DNA of 64,000 nt, taken from NCBI GenBank assembly GCA_014529385.2, contig CM043944.1, positions 176,691,740 through 176,755,739 of the forward strand, written 5' to 3'. Shown here one piece after another: positions 1 to 9,279 of the stretch. Made by a program: the position numbers and the translations under genes. The notes beneath the pieces are model-generated. The model searched no databases. It saw only the letters and a program-made list of their open reading frames with translations, and was not told the DNA's origin. Source of the stretch: Adiantum capillus-veneris (lineage: Eukaryota > Streptophyta > Polypodiopsida > Polypodiales > Pteridaceae). How positions within the stretch are numbered: position 1 is the first letter of the stretch; the number at the start of each line of letters is the position of its first letter.

Positions 1-1094
1 TTCTATAGGTAGTAGTGCCTCTTGCCCGAAAACCAAGTGAAAGGGTGTATAACCCAAGGATGTTTTAAAGGATGTTCTATAAGCCCAAAGTGCTGTGTCT
101 AAGAGTTTGTCCCATGCCTTAGGATGTAAATGCACTTGCTTAGTGATGATTTTACATACAAGACCATTTACCTTCTCCACAAAACCATTGCATTGAGGAT
201 CGTATGGTGTTGAGTTCCTGCGCTTGATTTTCAACTTGCTCATCAATTGCCCGACTAAATCATCTCGAAATCCCAGTCCCCTATCGGAGAGAGAATCTCC
301 AAAGGTGTGCCAAAATGGCAACAAATGCATTCAAAGATCAAATCACTCACGTCCTTGGCTGTGATGCGCTTTGTGGGTCGAGCTTCTATCCATCTGGTCA
401 TATACTCCACCCCCATAATGATGTAATCCTTTCCTGATTGAGTGCAAGGTAGTGGCCCTATTGCATCAATTACCCATTTTTCAACAGGCCCGTAGGTTTT
501 AATTGGGTGCTGATTTTCATGAGCAAGACGCCTTAGTCCGGTTTTTTGGCAAACCTCGCATGTGCGGCACCAGTGTTGTACATCTCGATGGAGGCTAGGC
601 CATATAAACCCTGCTTGTAATATCTTCTTGCTAGTGATCTCTTGTGCAAAGTGGCCACCACACACACCTTCATGATAGCTTAATAAAATATCCTTGATCT
701 CTTGGGATGAGGGAACTCTCCTCATGACAACATCTTTCCCCTTACAATACAAGTCCTTCCTTACCAAACTATATCTGGTAGCCTTTTTTACCAGCCACCT
801 GCGTTCACTTTTACTCATACTAGAGGGCACTTTACAATGCTCAAGAAAGTAAAGTAAATCATGCAGCCCCTCCTTTCCCTGGTATAAAGGACTTTTCACA
901 AGGATAGCACCTACCATGAGAGTTTGTAGTTCTTCAGCTGCTAAGGCATCTGCTTCTCGATTTTGATCTCGAGGTGCAAAGTGAACTAGAACTTCTTTAA
1001 AACCCTTCAACAAGGCCTTTTCTTCCCTCATTGTAATAGACAATTTGTCATTTTTATAGGCCCATACTCCAACCATTTGCTTAACAATCAACAT
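1..1094 (-). pseudogene. GY1 end of second RNase H plus integrase (frameshifted)
   Basis: The first ~50 residues of the open stretch 1094-255 finish the archaeal-type RNase H. A zinc-binding module follows (residues ~140-185: YHEG..GGH, then CRTCEVC), then the integrase core with its first Asp in WVIDAIGPLP (about 448-478). The frame breaks near 284-300, just before the second catalytic Asp. In the next frame the SDRG-like motif, the region holding the catalytic Glu and the start of the C-terminal domain are readable down to base 1, where the window ends. This enzyme would insert the cDNA into the host genome. The 99 bases between 1095 and 1193 are open in the same frame and continue RNase H, so the only break upstream is the TAG at 1194. 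Confidence 0.85.
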
Positions 1095-1193
1095 GGAGTC
1101 ACCAAAAACATTTAGCTTTGTGATGCCTTGAGAAAGACAACATTGTAACCCTAAAACAAGGGCATGGTACTCTACCTCATTGTTAGAATGAAC

Positions 1194-2609
1194 CTATTCT
1201 AGGTGAAACCCTTTTGCAAAAATACTCTCCTTTTCTGGACCTAGTATCACTATACCTGCTAATGCCTTGTCTTTTGTTCTCTTGTAACCTCCATCAAAAT
1301 ATAGACTGTGTGCCCCTAATAGAATTTCAGGCTCCGGGATAGGTGGTACCTTACTAGGTGCCTCTTTCTTGATCTTCTCATAACACCTGTGTGAGGACAT
1401 CTGCAAACAAGCACGGGTGGAATCCTCTACCTTTAGTGTGTAGTCAAACTCTTGAAGCAGCACCACCCACTTTGCTATTCTTTGAGACAGTTCCATGTGT
1501 TGTAGGGCATATGGAAGGACCTCCTCAGTTGTGATCACCACAAATTGTCTCGGAAGCAAGTAAGCCCGAAACTTTTCCACTACAAACTTAAAAGCTAGCA
1601 CCAATTGCTCAGTTGCGCTGAAACCCTTTTCAACAGCTGTCATCACTCTACTAGAGAAGTAAACTGGTCTCATGAGAGACGTCTTTGGGTCCTTTTGCAT
1701 CAAGATAGCTCCTAGAGCTTCTGGGCCTACACTAGGATTCACATAGAATAATTCACCCCATGTGGGCTGCACGATGACAGGCAATGAGCTCAGAATTGTT
1801 TTTTCTTGAAAGCACCTTTCACCCTCCTCGCTCCATGCCAATGTAGTGTGTTTAGTTAGCTGCTCCAAAGGATAGATTGCCTGAGAAAGGAGATGTATGA
1901 ATCGTCCCATGTAGCAAACCTTTTGAATGAAGGAGACTAGCTGCTTCACGTTTGAAGGAGTAGGTAAGGCTAACAATGTCTTTACCTTTTCAGGGTCAGC
2001 CTCAATACCATCTTGAGACACAGCATGGCCTAGTAGAGTGACCCTACTCTCACCTATATGGCACTTGTCTTTATTTAATTGCCCACCCAATTGGGCCAGA
2101 CGGGTGAAGCCTTCATCAACCTTGGAAAGATGCACTTCCCTAGAGCTGTAAATGCAAAAATTATCAATGAAGACTTGTTTGGATTTACCAAAGTAGGGTT
2201 GAAACACCAAGTTCATAAACCTTTGGAAAGTAGCTGGGGCATTAGTTAAGCCAAAAGGCATAACTCTGTAAGCAAAACACCTCCAGGGCGTTATGAAGGT
2301 GGTCTTCCTTTGATCTTCATCTGCAATTTTGATCTGGAAGTACCCTGAGTACTCGTCACACACTGTGTACCTTTCATGACCAGCCACTTCATTTAGTATC
2401 TCATCTTGGAAAAGAAAAGGAAAATGGTCCCTTTTTGTGGCTGCATTTAGAGGCTTATAATCAACACACACCCTCCACTTCCCATTTTTCTTTGGTGTTA
2501 CCACAATCGAGGACACCCACTCGGAATCTTCCACTGGGTAGATAGATCCTGCATTGAGTAATATTTTCACTTCCTTTAAGAGCGCATCTTGTTGCACTAG
2601 CCTAATCTC
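1194..2609 (-). pseudogene. GY1 reverse transcriptase, RNase H and start of second RNase H
   Basis: A 467-residue open frame. RT motifs in order: KKNGKWRVCVDY (~36-47), first catalytic Asp in YTVCDEYSGY (~80), MPFGLTNAPATFQ (~113-125), then FIDN at 2160-2171 where active enzymes have a YxDD box, so the second Asp is Asn. A gypsy RNase H follows (ALGAILMQ), then a second RNase H beginning LYFDGG (~432), typical of Tat elements. The frame is closed on the left by TAG at 1194-1196 and on the right by TAG at 2610-2612. Upstream of 2612 the same frame still reads as the RT N-terminus for about 20 codons. The copy is inactive both by nonsense codons and by the FIDN change. Confidence 0.9.
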
Positions 2610-2842
2610 CTAAGCCTTTGTACCACTGGCTTGGAACCTTATTTCAATTGGATATGGTGTTGAGTCACTGTTACTCCCTTAATGTGTTCATAATCAGTTA
2701 TGAAGAGACTAGCATGCTTCTTTAGTACGTGCAAATAGGGTCCTTTTTCTTCTTCTGGTAGGTCTTTAGCTAACATCTCCTCTAGACTTGTGACTTCCTC
2801 CTTGTTTAGAGAGTCTTGACTACCCTCTAGGGTCTTGTAGTA

Positions 2843-3694
2843 CTATACCCATTTAATTACCTCCAAAGAACTAGAATCCTCCTCAGATGACTCACCCTCA
2901 GATGAAGAGTAGTTACTTGTGCTCCATTCGTCTATCGAAGTCTCCATATCCAGGTCTTGTTGTCTACCCTGCTTCATGTCATACACCATTTTTTGTTGCT
3001 TGCCACCGGCCTTATGATTTGGGTGCAACTCAAGGGAACCTGTCTCCCAATCCTGCCTGGCCTTCATAGCCATAAGACAAGGTATTCCAAGAATTAATGG
3101 GTAGCCCTCCCCCTTAGTTGGGATCACATAAGCATCAATTGAGACTGCCACACCAAAAGCTGAAACCTTCACTCCATTAACCTTTCCCACACAAGACACC
3201 CTTACATTATTTTCCATCTTAGCTTGTAAGGAAGTTTGCTCGTTTACTTCCAAACCCAACCTGTGCATCAATTTCTCTGTCATAACACAAATCTCGGCTC
3301 CACCATCCACATACACATTGGAGAATCGCTGACTCTTAATATCTGCATCTATGACTGGCACAATATCCTTCATGCCTCTTGCACTAATGGACCCAACTGA
3401 CTTTGCCTTAGCCCTCCTAGTGCTAACCATATTAGACCAGGTTCTACGCATCTTTGGGAAAAGGTGGAGGAGTTGCTGCCGTGAGATCTTTGGTCCTTGC
3501 TTACTCACATGTGCTATGAGGTCATAGGGTATGGATCCCAACCCAAGTGGAAAGTCTTCTACTCCTATGTGCCTCCTTGACCTACTCTTCCTTTTCTTGT
3601 CTCTTATCACTTGGGAGGAACCCTCATTCCCTATATCCGGCTTTGAAGCTTCCATTTCATCAGTTCTTTGTCTCCTAACTCTCTTTCTTGGCAT
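2843..3694 (-). CDS. GY1 aspartic protease (retropepsin) region
   Basis: A 283-residue open frame between gag and RT, in a different frame from both. It starts with a basic Lys/Arg-rich stretch and has the retropepsin active-site motif VDGGA at 3296-3310, followed by MTEKLMHRLGL; the D-G-G form is common in Tat-lineage proteases, where most retropepsins have D-S/T-G. A serine- and glutamate-rich tail follows. It would cut the Gag-Pol polyprotein. The stop at 2843 is TAG and the frame stays open for about 40 codons beyond it, so the present C-terminus is probably not the original one. GY2 carries a clear homologue at 8460-8690. Confidence 0.75.
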   Translation of the reverse strand: MPRKRVRRQRTDEMEASKPDIGNEGSSQVIRDKKRKSRSRRHIGVEDFPLGLGSIPYDLIAHVSKQGPKISRQQLLHLFPKMRRTWSNMVSTRRAKAKSVGSISARGMKDIVPVIDADIKSQRFSNVYVDGGAEICVMTEKLMHRLGLEVNEQTSLQAKMENNVRVSCVGKVNGVKVSAFGVAVSIDAYVIPTKGEGYPLILGIPCLMAMKARQDWETGSLELHPNHKAGGKQQKMVYDMKQGRQQDLDMETSIDEWSTSNYSSSEGESSEEDSSSLEVIKWV

Positions 3695-3699
3695 GGCAA

Positions 3700-4751
3700 C
3701 ATTCCCATATTATTGCTTTCCCTTTATCCTTACCATTGTCAAGACTTATGACAAAGACATCCCTATCCTCCCCACCTGATGGTTGTGGAGGGATCTCTAC
3801 TGGTGCTTGTGGTGGTGGAGGAGGGGGTCTCAATATTTGAATTGTTGGAGCCACATGTGCATTTTGTCCATTTGGCGGTCTTGCTCGAGGAGGGGTGACT
3901 TGTTGGTGGGGAGGTCATCTTTGATTACCATTTCCTTGATAGCGTCGTGGGTGAGGGCAATAATACATGCTGTGACCTACCTCTCCACAATTATAGCAAA
4001 CGTACTCACGGGTTTGCCTTTGTCCTTCTTGTCTATTTCGTTCATTTCCTGGTTGGGGATCCCTTACACCTTGAACCAAATTGATGGACATGCTCTCTAG
4101 CTGATTGGTGATTTGTTGAAGTAGCTCTTGTTGAGAGGACTCTTGGTCAGTTGCTCCTGTCCTTGCTACTACCCTTGCCGTAGTTTGAGCTAGCGGTGGA
4201 GGCTCCATTCCTCCTTGTAGCTGAGCTTGGAACTTTAATTTCCTATCCTTCTCCCTTGCATAATTCATAGCTTTCTCAAAGGTATCTGGGAATTTACCTT
4301 TTACATTTTCTTGAAGGATGGGGTAAAGCCATGCTAGGAAACAGTCCTTCTTTAGGCACTCTGGTGCCCTTTCCCCTTCGCCTAGTGATGCACACCACTT
4401 CTCCCATAGGTTGGAAAACTTCCCTTCATAGCTTCTATAGTCATTGGGTGATGTTTGGCGTAGCTCTAAGAACTGTCTCCTTATCTCCTATGGAGGCTCA
4501 TGATGGCAAAATTCTTTGATGAAGGCCGTTTTTAAGGCTTCCCAGTCTCTTCTTTCTTTGGGTGCCAAAGTTTGATACCATACTTTAGCACCTTCTCTTA
4601 AGACTAGTGGGAAGGCCCTTAGCTTTGTGGCCTTATCATCCCTTCTTGACACTAAAAATGCCATTTTCAAATTATCCAAAAATACTGAAGCAACCTCCCC
4701 AGGCTTACCATAAAAATTAGGGAAGGCCATAATGTAACTGAGAGAGTACAC
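3700..4751 (-). pseudogene. GY1 Gag with CCHC zinc knuckle
   Basis: Two open segments in one frame, 4751-4488 and 4268-3915, separated by a TAG at 4488-4490 after which the frame continues to read as Gag. The N-terminal part is a Ty3-type capsid: FLDNLKMAF, a WYQTL motif, then FIKEFCHHEPP. The C-terminal part has a zinc knuckle CYNCGEVGHSMYYCP (about 3955-4002) for RNA binding, flanked by Gln-rich sequence. A TGA at 3915-3917 (Arg CGA would fit) ends the frame just after the knuckle; a proline-rich linker (3790-3900) leads to the protease in another frame. Start taken at the ATG at 4749-4751, because a pre-gag ORF ends close upstream. Confidence 0.85.
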
Positions 4752-4824
4752 AATTACACAAGCGGCTCCAATTTATTGAAAGTAGAGTATGATAAGTACA
4801 ATTTGGAGCTTAAGCATAGCTAGC

Positions 4825-5064
4825 TCAAAATAGGATGAATATTGACACATCAAAGGAGTGGTAATAATCTACTAAGGGTAGAATGACAGGGTGAGAAGAG
4901 CGCAAGATTTCCCCAAGTCTTTCAGCTCCAAACAACAAGGCTATTCTTTGCTGATAGAATAATTTCCTATCAATACATATATTAACACGCATATGAGGCA
5001 CAAAATGGAACGGAATCATCCGTGGATCACTATTGTCATTATTGGCATCCATACCTACCCACAT
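4825..5064 (-). CDS. GY1 small pre-gag ORF, family shared with GY2
   Basis: A 79-residue ORF lying 73 bases upstream of gag. I do not recognise a domain. Its core aligns nearly end to end with two tandem ORFs in the same place in GY2 (11740-11958 and 11980-12192). The shared pattern is PFHF-P-h-R-I, then hhFG-RlGEI, then NPVILPLVDY--SFD-YIf-Lf; here the tail is HPVILPLVDYYHSFDVSIFI. Conservation between two diverged elements at the same position argues that this is a real element gene. Function unknown; it could be an extra Gag-associated or regulatory protein. Confidence 0.6.
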   Translation of the reverse strand: MWVGMDANNDNSDPRMIPFHFVPHMRVNICIDRKLFYQQRIALLFGAERLGEILRSSHPVILPLVDYYHSFDVSIFILF

Positions 5065-5071
5065 AAATAGA

Positions 5072-5644
5072 CTAGTTTAGTTGCACCATCTTTGGACCAA
5101 TGAGCCTGATCAGCCACAAAAGGTCGGCACCTCGGATCACTTCTACTCTTCTTGACGCATCTCTGAAGATGTAGGGGGTGATGGCAACACTTCTTACTAT
5201 GCCGAGCCTTTTTGCAAGTAGTTGGATGCTATTGCCATAATCAACATGACAAACAAAAGTTACACCATTAATGTGCAAAACATCATGAACAAGGACAATC
5301 TCTTTAGATTGAGATAACTTCTTGAAAATTAGCAACAAAGGTAAAGCGGAAAGGCCCTTCACCTGATCACCAAAGCACTTTGGACAATATCCAAAGAAAT
5401 CTTCACGTGGACAGGAGGTTGGCTTAGGACTTGTGGCGTTTGGATTCACAAAGTGCACTAGGAGCACACGCATATGAGCGGCAATCTTATAGGCAAGCCT
5501 CGGCCTCTTTGCTTCATGAGTGTTTAGGGGTGAAATTCGTGGATGTAGGTTTGATGTTGAAGCTGGTTGCTCACTGGCCTTTTTCTTGCCAAAAGTGGTC
5601 ATGTAACCCCCACTAAATGAGATGGGACCAAATGTCACCTTCAT
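5072..5644 (-). CDS. GY1 190-residue pre-gag ORF of unknown function
   Basis: Lies between the primer site and gag, immediately upstream of the 79-residue ORF. Basic N-terminal region with KRPRLAYK, then a cysteine cluster (CPRED..GYCPKC, near residue 85) that could bind metal, then a hydrophobic stretch (LSALPLLLIF) and a C-terminal part rich in Arg and Ile. No known domain recognised. Its ATG overlaps the TGA of the 63-residue ORF upstream (5641-5832) as ATGA, which may be one older reading frame broken by a frameshift. Position matches ORF1 of Ogre-type elements, which also lies between the 5' LTR and gag and has no known role; sequence homology to it cannot be judged here. Confidence 0.5.
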   Translation of the reverse strand: MKVTFGPISFSGGYMTTFGKKKASEQPASTSNLHPRISPLNTHEAKRPRLAYKIAAHMRVLLVHFVNPNATSPKPTSCPREDFFGYCPKCFGDQVKGLSALPLLLIFKKLSQSKEIVLVHDVLHINGVTFVCHVDYGNSIQLLAKRLGIVRSVAITPYIFRDASRRVEVIRGADLLWLIRLIGPKMVQLN

Positions 5645-5832
5645 GCTTGAGCACGTGCTGCAGCTTTAGGCCACTTAGGTGTGGATGTGATCTTCCTTTT
5701 CTTAATTACCTTTTTAGGAAAGAGAGGTCTAGCAGTACTCTCTCTTCCTTTAATGTGCGTTACGGTACTTTCATGTGTATTGATGTAGAGAATTTCAACT
5801 GTGTGTGCATCAGGGGTTATTGGAGCATTCAT
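5641..5832 (-). CDS. GY1 63-residue leader ORF
   Basis: Short ORF upstream of and overlapping the 190-residue ORF by four bases. It is basic and Pro/Ala-rich toward the end (KKVIKKRKI..PKWPKAAARAQA). It may be the true N-terminus of the larger ORF, detached by a frameshift, or a leader peptide. No family recognised. Confidence 0.35.
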   Translation of the reverse strand: MNAPITPDAHTVEILYINTHESTVTHIKGRESTARPLFPKKVIKKRKITSTPKWPKAAARAQA

Positions 5833-6090
5833 AGGTTAAGAGGAGAGGTAAATCAAGCTCTTCTCCTCATTCTTCTTTGTTGGCGACGATCACGAACAAG
5901 GCAAGGAGAGGGACTTACTTATTGAATTTTGATGATGCTACAGCTAGGCAACAAGATCTTGATGAAAGCTTTTAGGGCCTCTAGAGCCTCCTCCTCCTCT
6001 GTCCTCCAATTTGCAAACTCCTCACGCCACTCATCCATGTTGAAAATTGCACTCCTTCATTGTTTGTGAATTGAAGGTCTATATAGCCCT

Positions 6091-6107
6091 CCTCAGTGAG
6101 GGCACCA
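6091..6107 (-). promoter_or_regulatory. GY1 primer binding site with overlapping hairpin
   Basis: On the minus strand TGG starts at 6107 and reads TGGTGCCCTCACTGAGG, three bases inside the TG edge of the LTR at 6111. TGG at this place is what the CCA end of a primer tRNA pairs with. The site overlaps GCCCTC-CTCAGT-GAGGGC (6086-6103), which can fold. GY2 has the same arrangement at 12244-12264. The tRNA isotype is not identified. Confidence 0.6.
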
Positions 6108-6110
6108 AAA

Positions 6111-7930
6111 TGAAGCACACAAAGTGCACCCGGTGTCCTCTACACCAAGGTACTATTTGGATGCCTCATGGTGAGGGGGTATTGAAGGGGCACCACCTAG
6201 CGCTTTATGCTGCTAGGACGCGACCAAGAGCTAGTAGAGTTGACACTGTATTGTTGAGAATGACATCTTTATGGGAGAGAATCACCTTGAGCATATGGAA
6301 GGAGTTTTGCTCACACACACCTTCAACCAACCTTAATGGAGAGAGAGAGAGAGAAAGAGAGGGAGAGGAAGAGAGCCACCAACAAGGATCCAAGGAATGA
6401 ATTATTGGAGGGAGAGGTTTGAAGGGGTGCCAGCTATTTACAAACCCTCTCTTGGCTAACCGTACGAATGGTTGCAATTATGCATGCGGAGCAAATATAT
6501 GTATGAGGGTGACGGAGAGGGGAAGGAGAAGGGAGAAAGGAAAGAGAAGAGAAAGTGGGGAATAAATGTGCTTGATAATGGATGTGGGAGAAGGATTAAA
6601 CACATATAACTAGGATTGCCTTGATCAAGCCTTAACAAAACTTGCTACACACACCCACGCTAATGTAAATGAATTCATCACAACAAAATAAAAACTTGAG
6701 CATTAATCATTCATTAAGGAGAAATCAAATGGAAAACCTTCACACCTCCACCAAGGGAGTGATTACACACACAAAGCATCCACACAAATCAAGCATGTTA
6801 GCTAGAATCATGGGAATGTAAACACTATCACCTTGCCAAAATGATGGTAGCCTAGAGGTGCAAAAAGAGCCTAATTAGGGCATGCTACAATGGAGAGGGG
6901 CTCCCGTCCTTGGGCTGAGATAGGGGAATCTTTATATAGCCTCTCCCACCCCATTACAATTAGTGAAAATTACAATTAAGGGCTTGGATTGGGGGACAAA
7001 TTGAAATGCCTTGGGAGCCGCCACCCTAACATTCTTGATGCCTTCATCTTGAAGCATCACCTTGCCACTTGAGAGGTTGATTCTTGGTCATTATTTGCAT
7101 CAATTCACCTTCTTCTTTGGAAATTGTGAAATGACTAGCACCTATCTCACAAATTGTGGTAAAAAGGAGAGAGGAATGGGCCATACTTAGAGGGATAGAT
7201 ACATGTGTGTGAGGATGAATGAGAATTGAGTGGAGAGGTGTGAAGCTATGGAGTTGTTTTAAGATTTTTTGTGGCTGATTTTGATGGAATTAGTTAGAGG
7301 TTATAATAGAGAATAGAAATCCATTATGGATCCTCAATATGTGTAGGATTTTAGTGGTAGTGTGTGTAATTAACTAGTGCTTACACACACTAGTAAAAGG
7401 AGGAAGATGAAGTGCATCCATGGAAGCTTGTTTCAGAGGGCTGATTAGGAGTGGAAAATGATAGAATTTTGAATAATGTTAAGTGTGTGTGAGCAAGAAG
7501 GTGGCTAGGGTGAAAGGGGGAAAGACTAGGTGATGAATATGACAAAAAAAACGATTTTTTCCCCGCAAATGGCTCCAATATGGGGCCCCACTTGCTTTGT
7601 CCAATTTTTGTTGATAGAGGACAAGAGGAGGGTGTGGAGGGGGGTCCAGAGTGACCTTTGGGGGGTGGGGGAATCATTTCCCTCAAGAAAATGTAGAAAA
7701 ATGAAGAAAATTGGATTGGCATTTCTCTCTTTTCCTTATGAGCCAAAAGTGAGGTGACTCACCATGCATGATGCTCCTTTTGGACTTATTCATTATGCAT
7801 CACATGTGTGATGACACCTCAAGAGGCCCCATGGGCCCATGATGTCACTAAGGTATCTTATTTTTAAAACTAGTAGATATTATGTACACATGGAAATTAC
7901 ATAATAGGAAATACCTAGGTAGTGGATCCC
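6111..7930 (-). repeat. GY1 5' LTR (right edge approximate)
   Basis: Begins with TG at 6111 next to the primer site, shares GGGGCACCACCTAG (about 6189) with the GY2 LTR, and contains a minus-strand TATA box at 6933-6938. It includes a GA-rich tract (6341-6375) and purine-rich DNA (6510-6570, 7390-7680). Open frames inside are low-complexity and I do not treat them as genes. The end to the right is not marked by a clear CA plus target duplication; 7930 is a guess. Confidence 0.5.
6928..6942 (-). promoter_or_regulatory. GY1 LTR TATA box
   Basis: Minus strand reads GGCTATATAAAGATTCC around 6926-6942, a canonical plant TATA context within the LTR, directing transcription leftward into the element. 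Confidence 0.5.
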
Positions 7931-8440
7931 ACCACTTGGCCCTTCAAGTTTCACTTATACCATAGGTGAAACCAACTCCAAGTTTCCTTTTTCTATGGGT
8001 TTCAACTTTGTTTCGGGATCCTTCTCATATGAAGCTCATCCGTGTGCCAAAACCATGTCGAAATCCCTTGCCAAAAATGGATATTTTCCTAGTAATAGAT
8101 CCACTGCCAAAACTTATTTTATTTTTATTTCTTGAGTTTGTACAAGGTTTAGCCAAACCTTAAGTGCCAAAAACCCTTCTAGTGAGCAAGGTTCACTCTT
8201 GTTTCTCCATTGCTTCACACTTTTTGCTGTGATCATTCTACTCGCTGTTGTAATCCTTAGCGGTGCAAGCTTAGGTGGTCGCATCTGAGAAACACTTTTA
8301 CCTTGCTAATTATGATCATTACCAAGATGACTTTGTAGCAACAACCAACATTGTTATACATGCACTAGAGCCTTCTTGGTCGAGAGGAGCTTCTTCCTTT
8401 TTGTTGCTGGCAATGCCAAAATTGTGGTTTTAAGAGGGAT
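7930..8440. other. Boundary region between GY1 LTR and GY2 3' remnant
   Basis: No coding region recognised. It should hold the GY1 LTR edge and the deleted 3' part of GY2 (RT, RNase H and integrase are missing), but I see no clear junction, LTR end or target duplication. Confidence 0.4.
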
Positions 8441-8459
8441 CATAAAAAACACACATCAG

Positions 8460-8690
8460 ATTTCAGGTGTCTCATGGATGTGCATGCCTAGTCTTTGCAT
8501 GAGTCCCTCTGTCATGATGAAAATTTGTGCACCCCCATCCACTAGACCTTTCCTAACCAATCTTCTTTTTATGTAAGAATCTAGCACAGGTGTAATATCC
8601 TCATTCATTTGAGCTTGTACAATTTTTACAAAAGGTACACTCTCTTTTACCTTTCTCCTAGTGCTAACTGCCTTTGTTAATCCCTCCTAA
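8460..8690 (-). pseudogene. GY2 aspartic protease fragment
   Basis: Minus-strand translation shows VDGGA (8528-8542) followed by FIMTEGLMQRLGM, matching VDGGAEICVMTEKLMHRLGL of GY1, and an upstream STRR motif and a DI-PV-D block also shared. After the protease core the frame meets stops and recognisable sequence ends near 8440. Inactive relic. Confidence 0.7.
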
Positions 8691-8814
8691 CTTGTGGACA
8701 TAATGCAAGAAATTGAGGCCATGAGATATCAGGACCCTTACATCTCATGTCTTCCAACAAGTTGTATAGACCCATATCATGTCCAAGAGGGATGTCTTGG
8801 AGGTTGATACGACG

Positions 8815-9275
8815 TCAATTCCTCTTGGTTTCCTTGGTCTCCTTTGCCTTCTTTTCTCGTCCATGATCACTTTGTGACGTGACTCCTTCTTTATCCTTAC
8901 CTTTTCCATGGCCACGCTTAATGCCATTTGCTTCTATGTCCACCTTATTGGAATTTGTCACCTCTACCACATGCACATTTGGATCTGACAAAGGTGGAAC
9001 TCCTTCCAGTCCTTGTGGAGGTGGTCTTGCTCCATTTGGCGTTTGTAGAAGCCATGGTTTTTGACTAGTTCCTTCACCTGCATGCATCACTGGTTAATTC
9101 AAGTTAGGTCTCCCTGGCTCCCCACGGGGCCAAGGACAATTATACATCCCATGTCCAGACTCTCCACAATTCCAACATTGCAGAACTCTCCTAGGTTGTG
9201 GTGGCTCTCACTCTTCTGACTTCTTTGCTTGTCCATTGGGACCTATAGTTTGTGCAAGGTGAATTGACAAGTTAC
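8815..9275 (-). pseudogene. GY2 Gag C-terminal half with CCHC zinc knuckle
   Basis: A knuckle CWNCGESGHGMYNCP is encoded at about 9133-9178, very close to the GY1 knuckle, followed to the left by a proline-rich linker and a Lys/Glu-rich stretch (9090-8815). A TAA lies just after the knuckle and a TGA near 9210. The frame is the continuation of gag 11733-11007, interrupted by the 1.7 kb insertion. Confidence 0.75.
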
Positions 9276-9279
9276 TTAA

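Larger units (their letters stand above)
1..7930 (-). mobile_element. Ty3/gypsy retrotransposon GY1, Tat/Ogre-like, internal region plus 5' LTR
   Basis: Reading leftward the order is 5' LTR (from 6111 to the right), primer site (6091-6107), three small pre-gag ORFs, gag with a CCHC knuckle, retropepsin, reverse transcriptase, RNase H, a second RNase H and integrase. Integrase after RT and RNase H is the Ty3/gypsy order, and a second archaeal-type RNase H between RT-RNase H and integrase is the mark of the Tat lineage; an extra ORF before gag is known in the related Ogre elements. The 3' LTR lies left of the window. Several in-frame stops and frameshifts show the copy is dead. The right edge of the LTR is not defined by a clear CA end and is approximate. 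Confidence 0.85.

Noticed and set aside
6047-7757. Several 60-118-residue frames right of the GY1 primer site
   Set aside because: Located in the LTR, purine-rich low-complexity translations, no conservation with the GY2 LTR.
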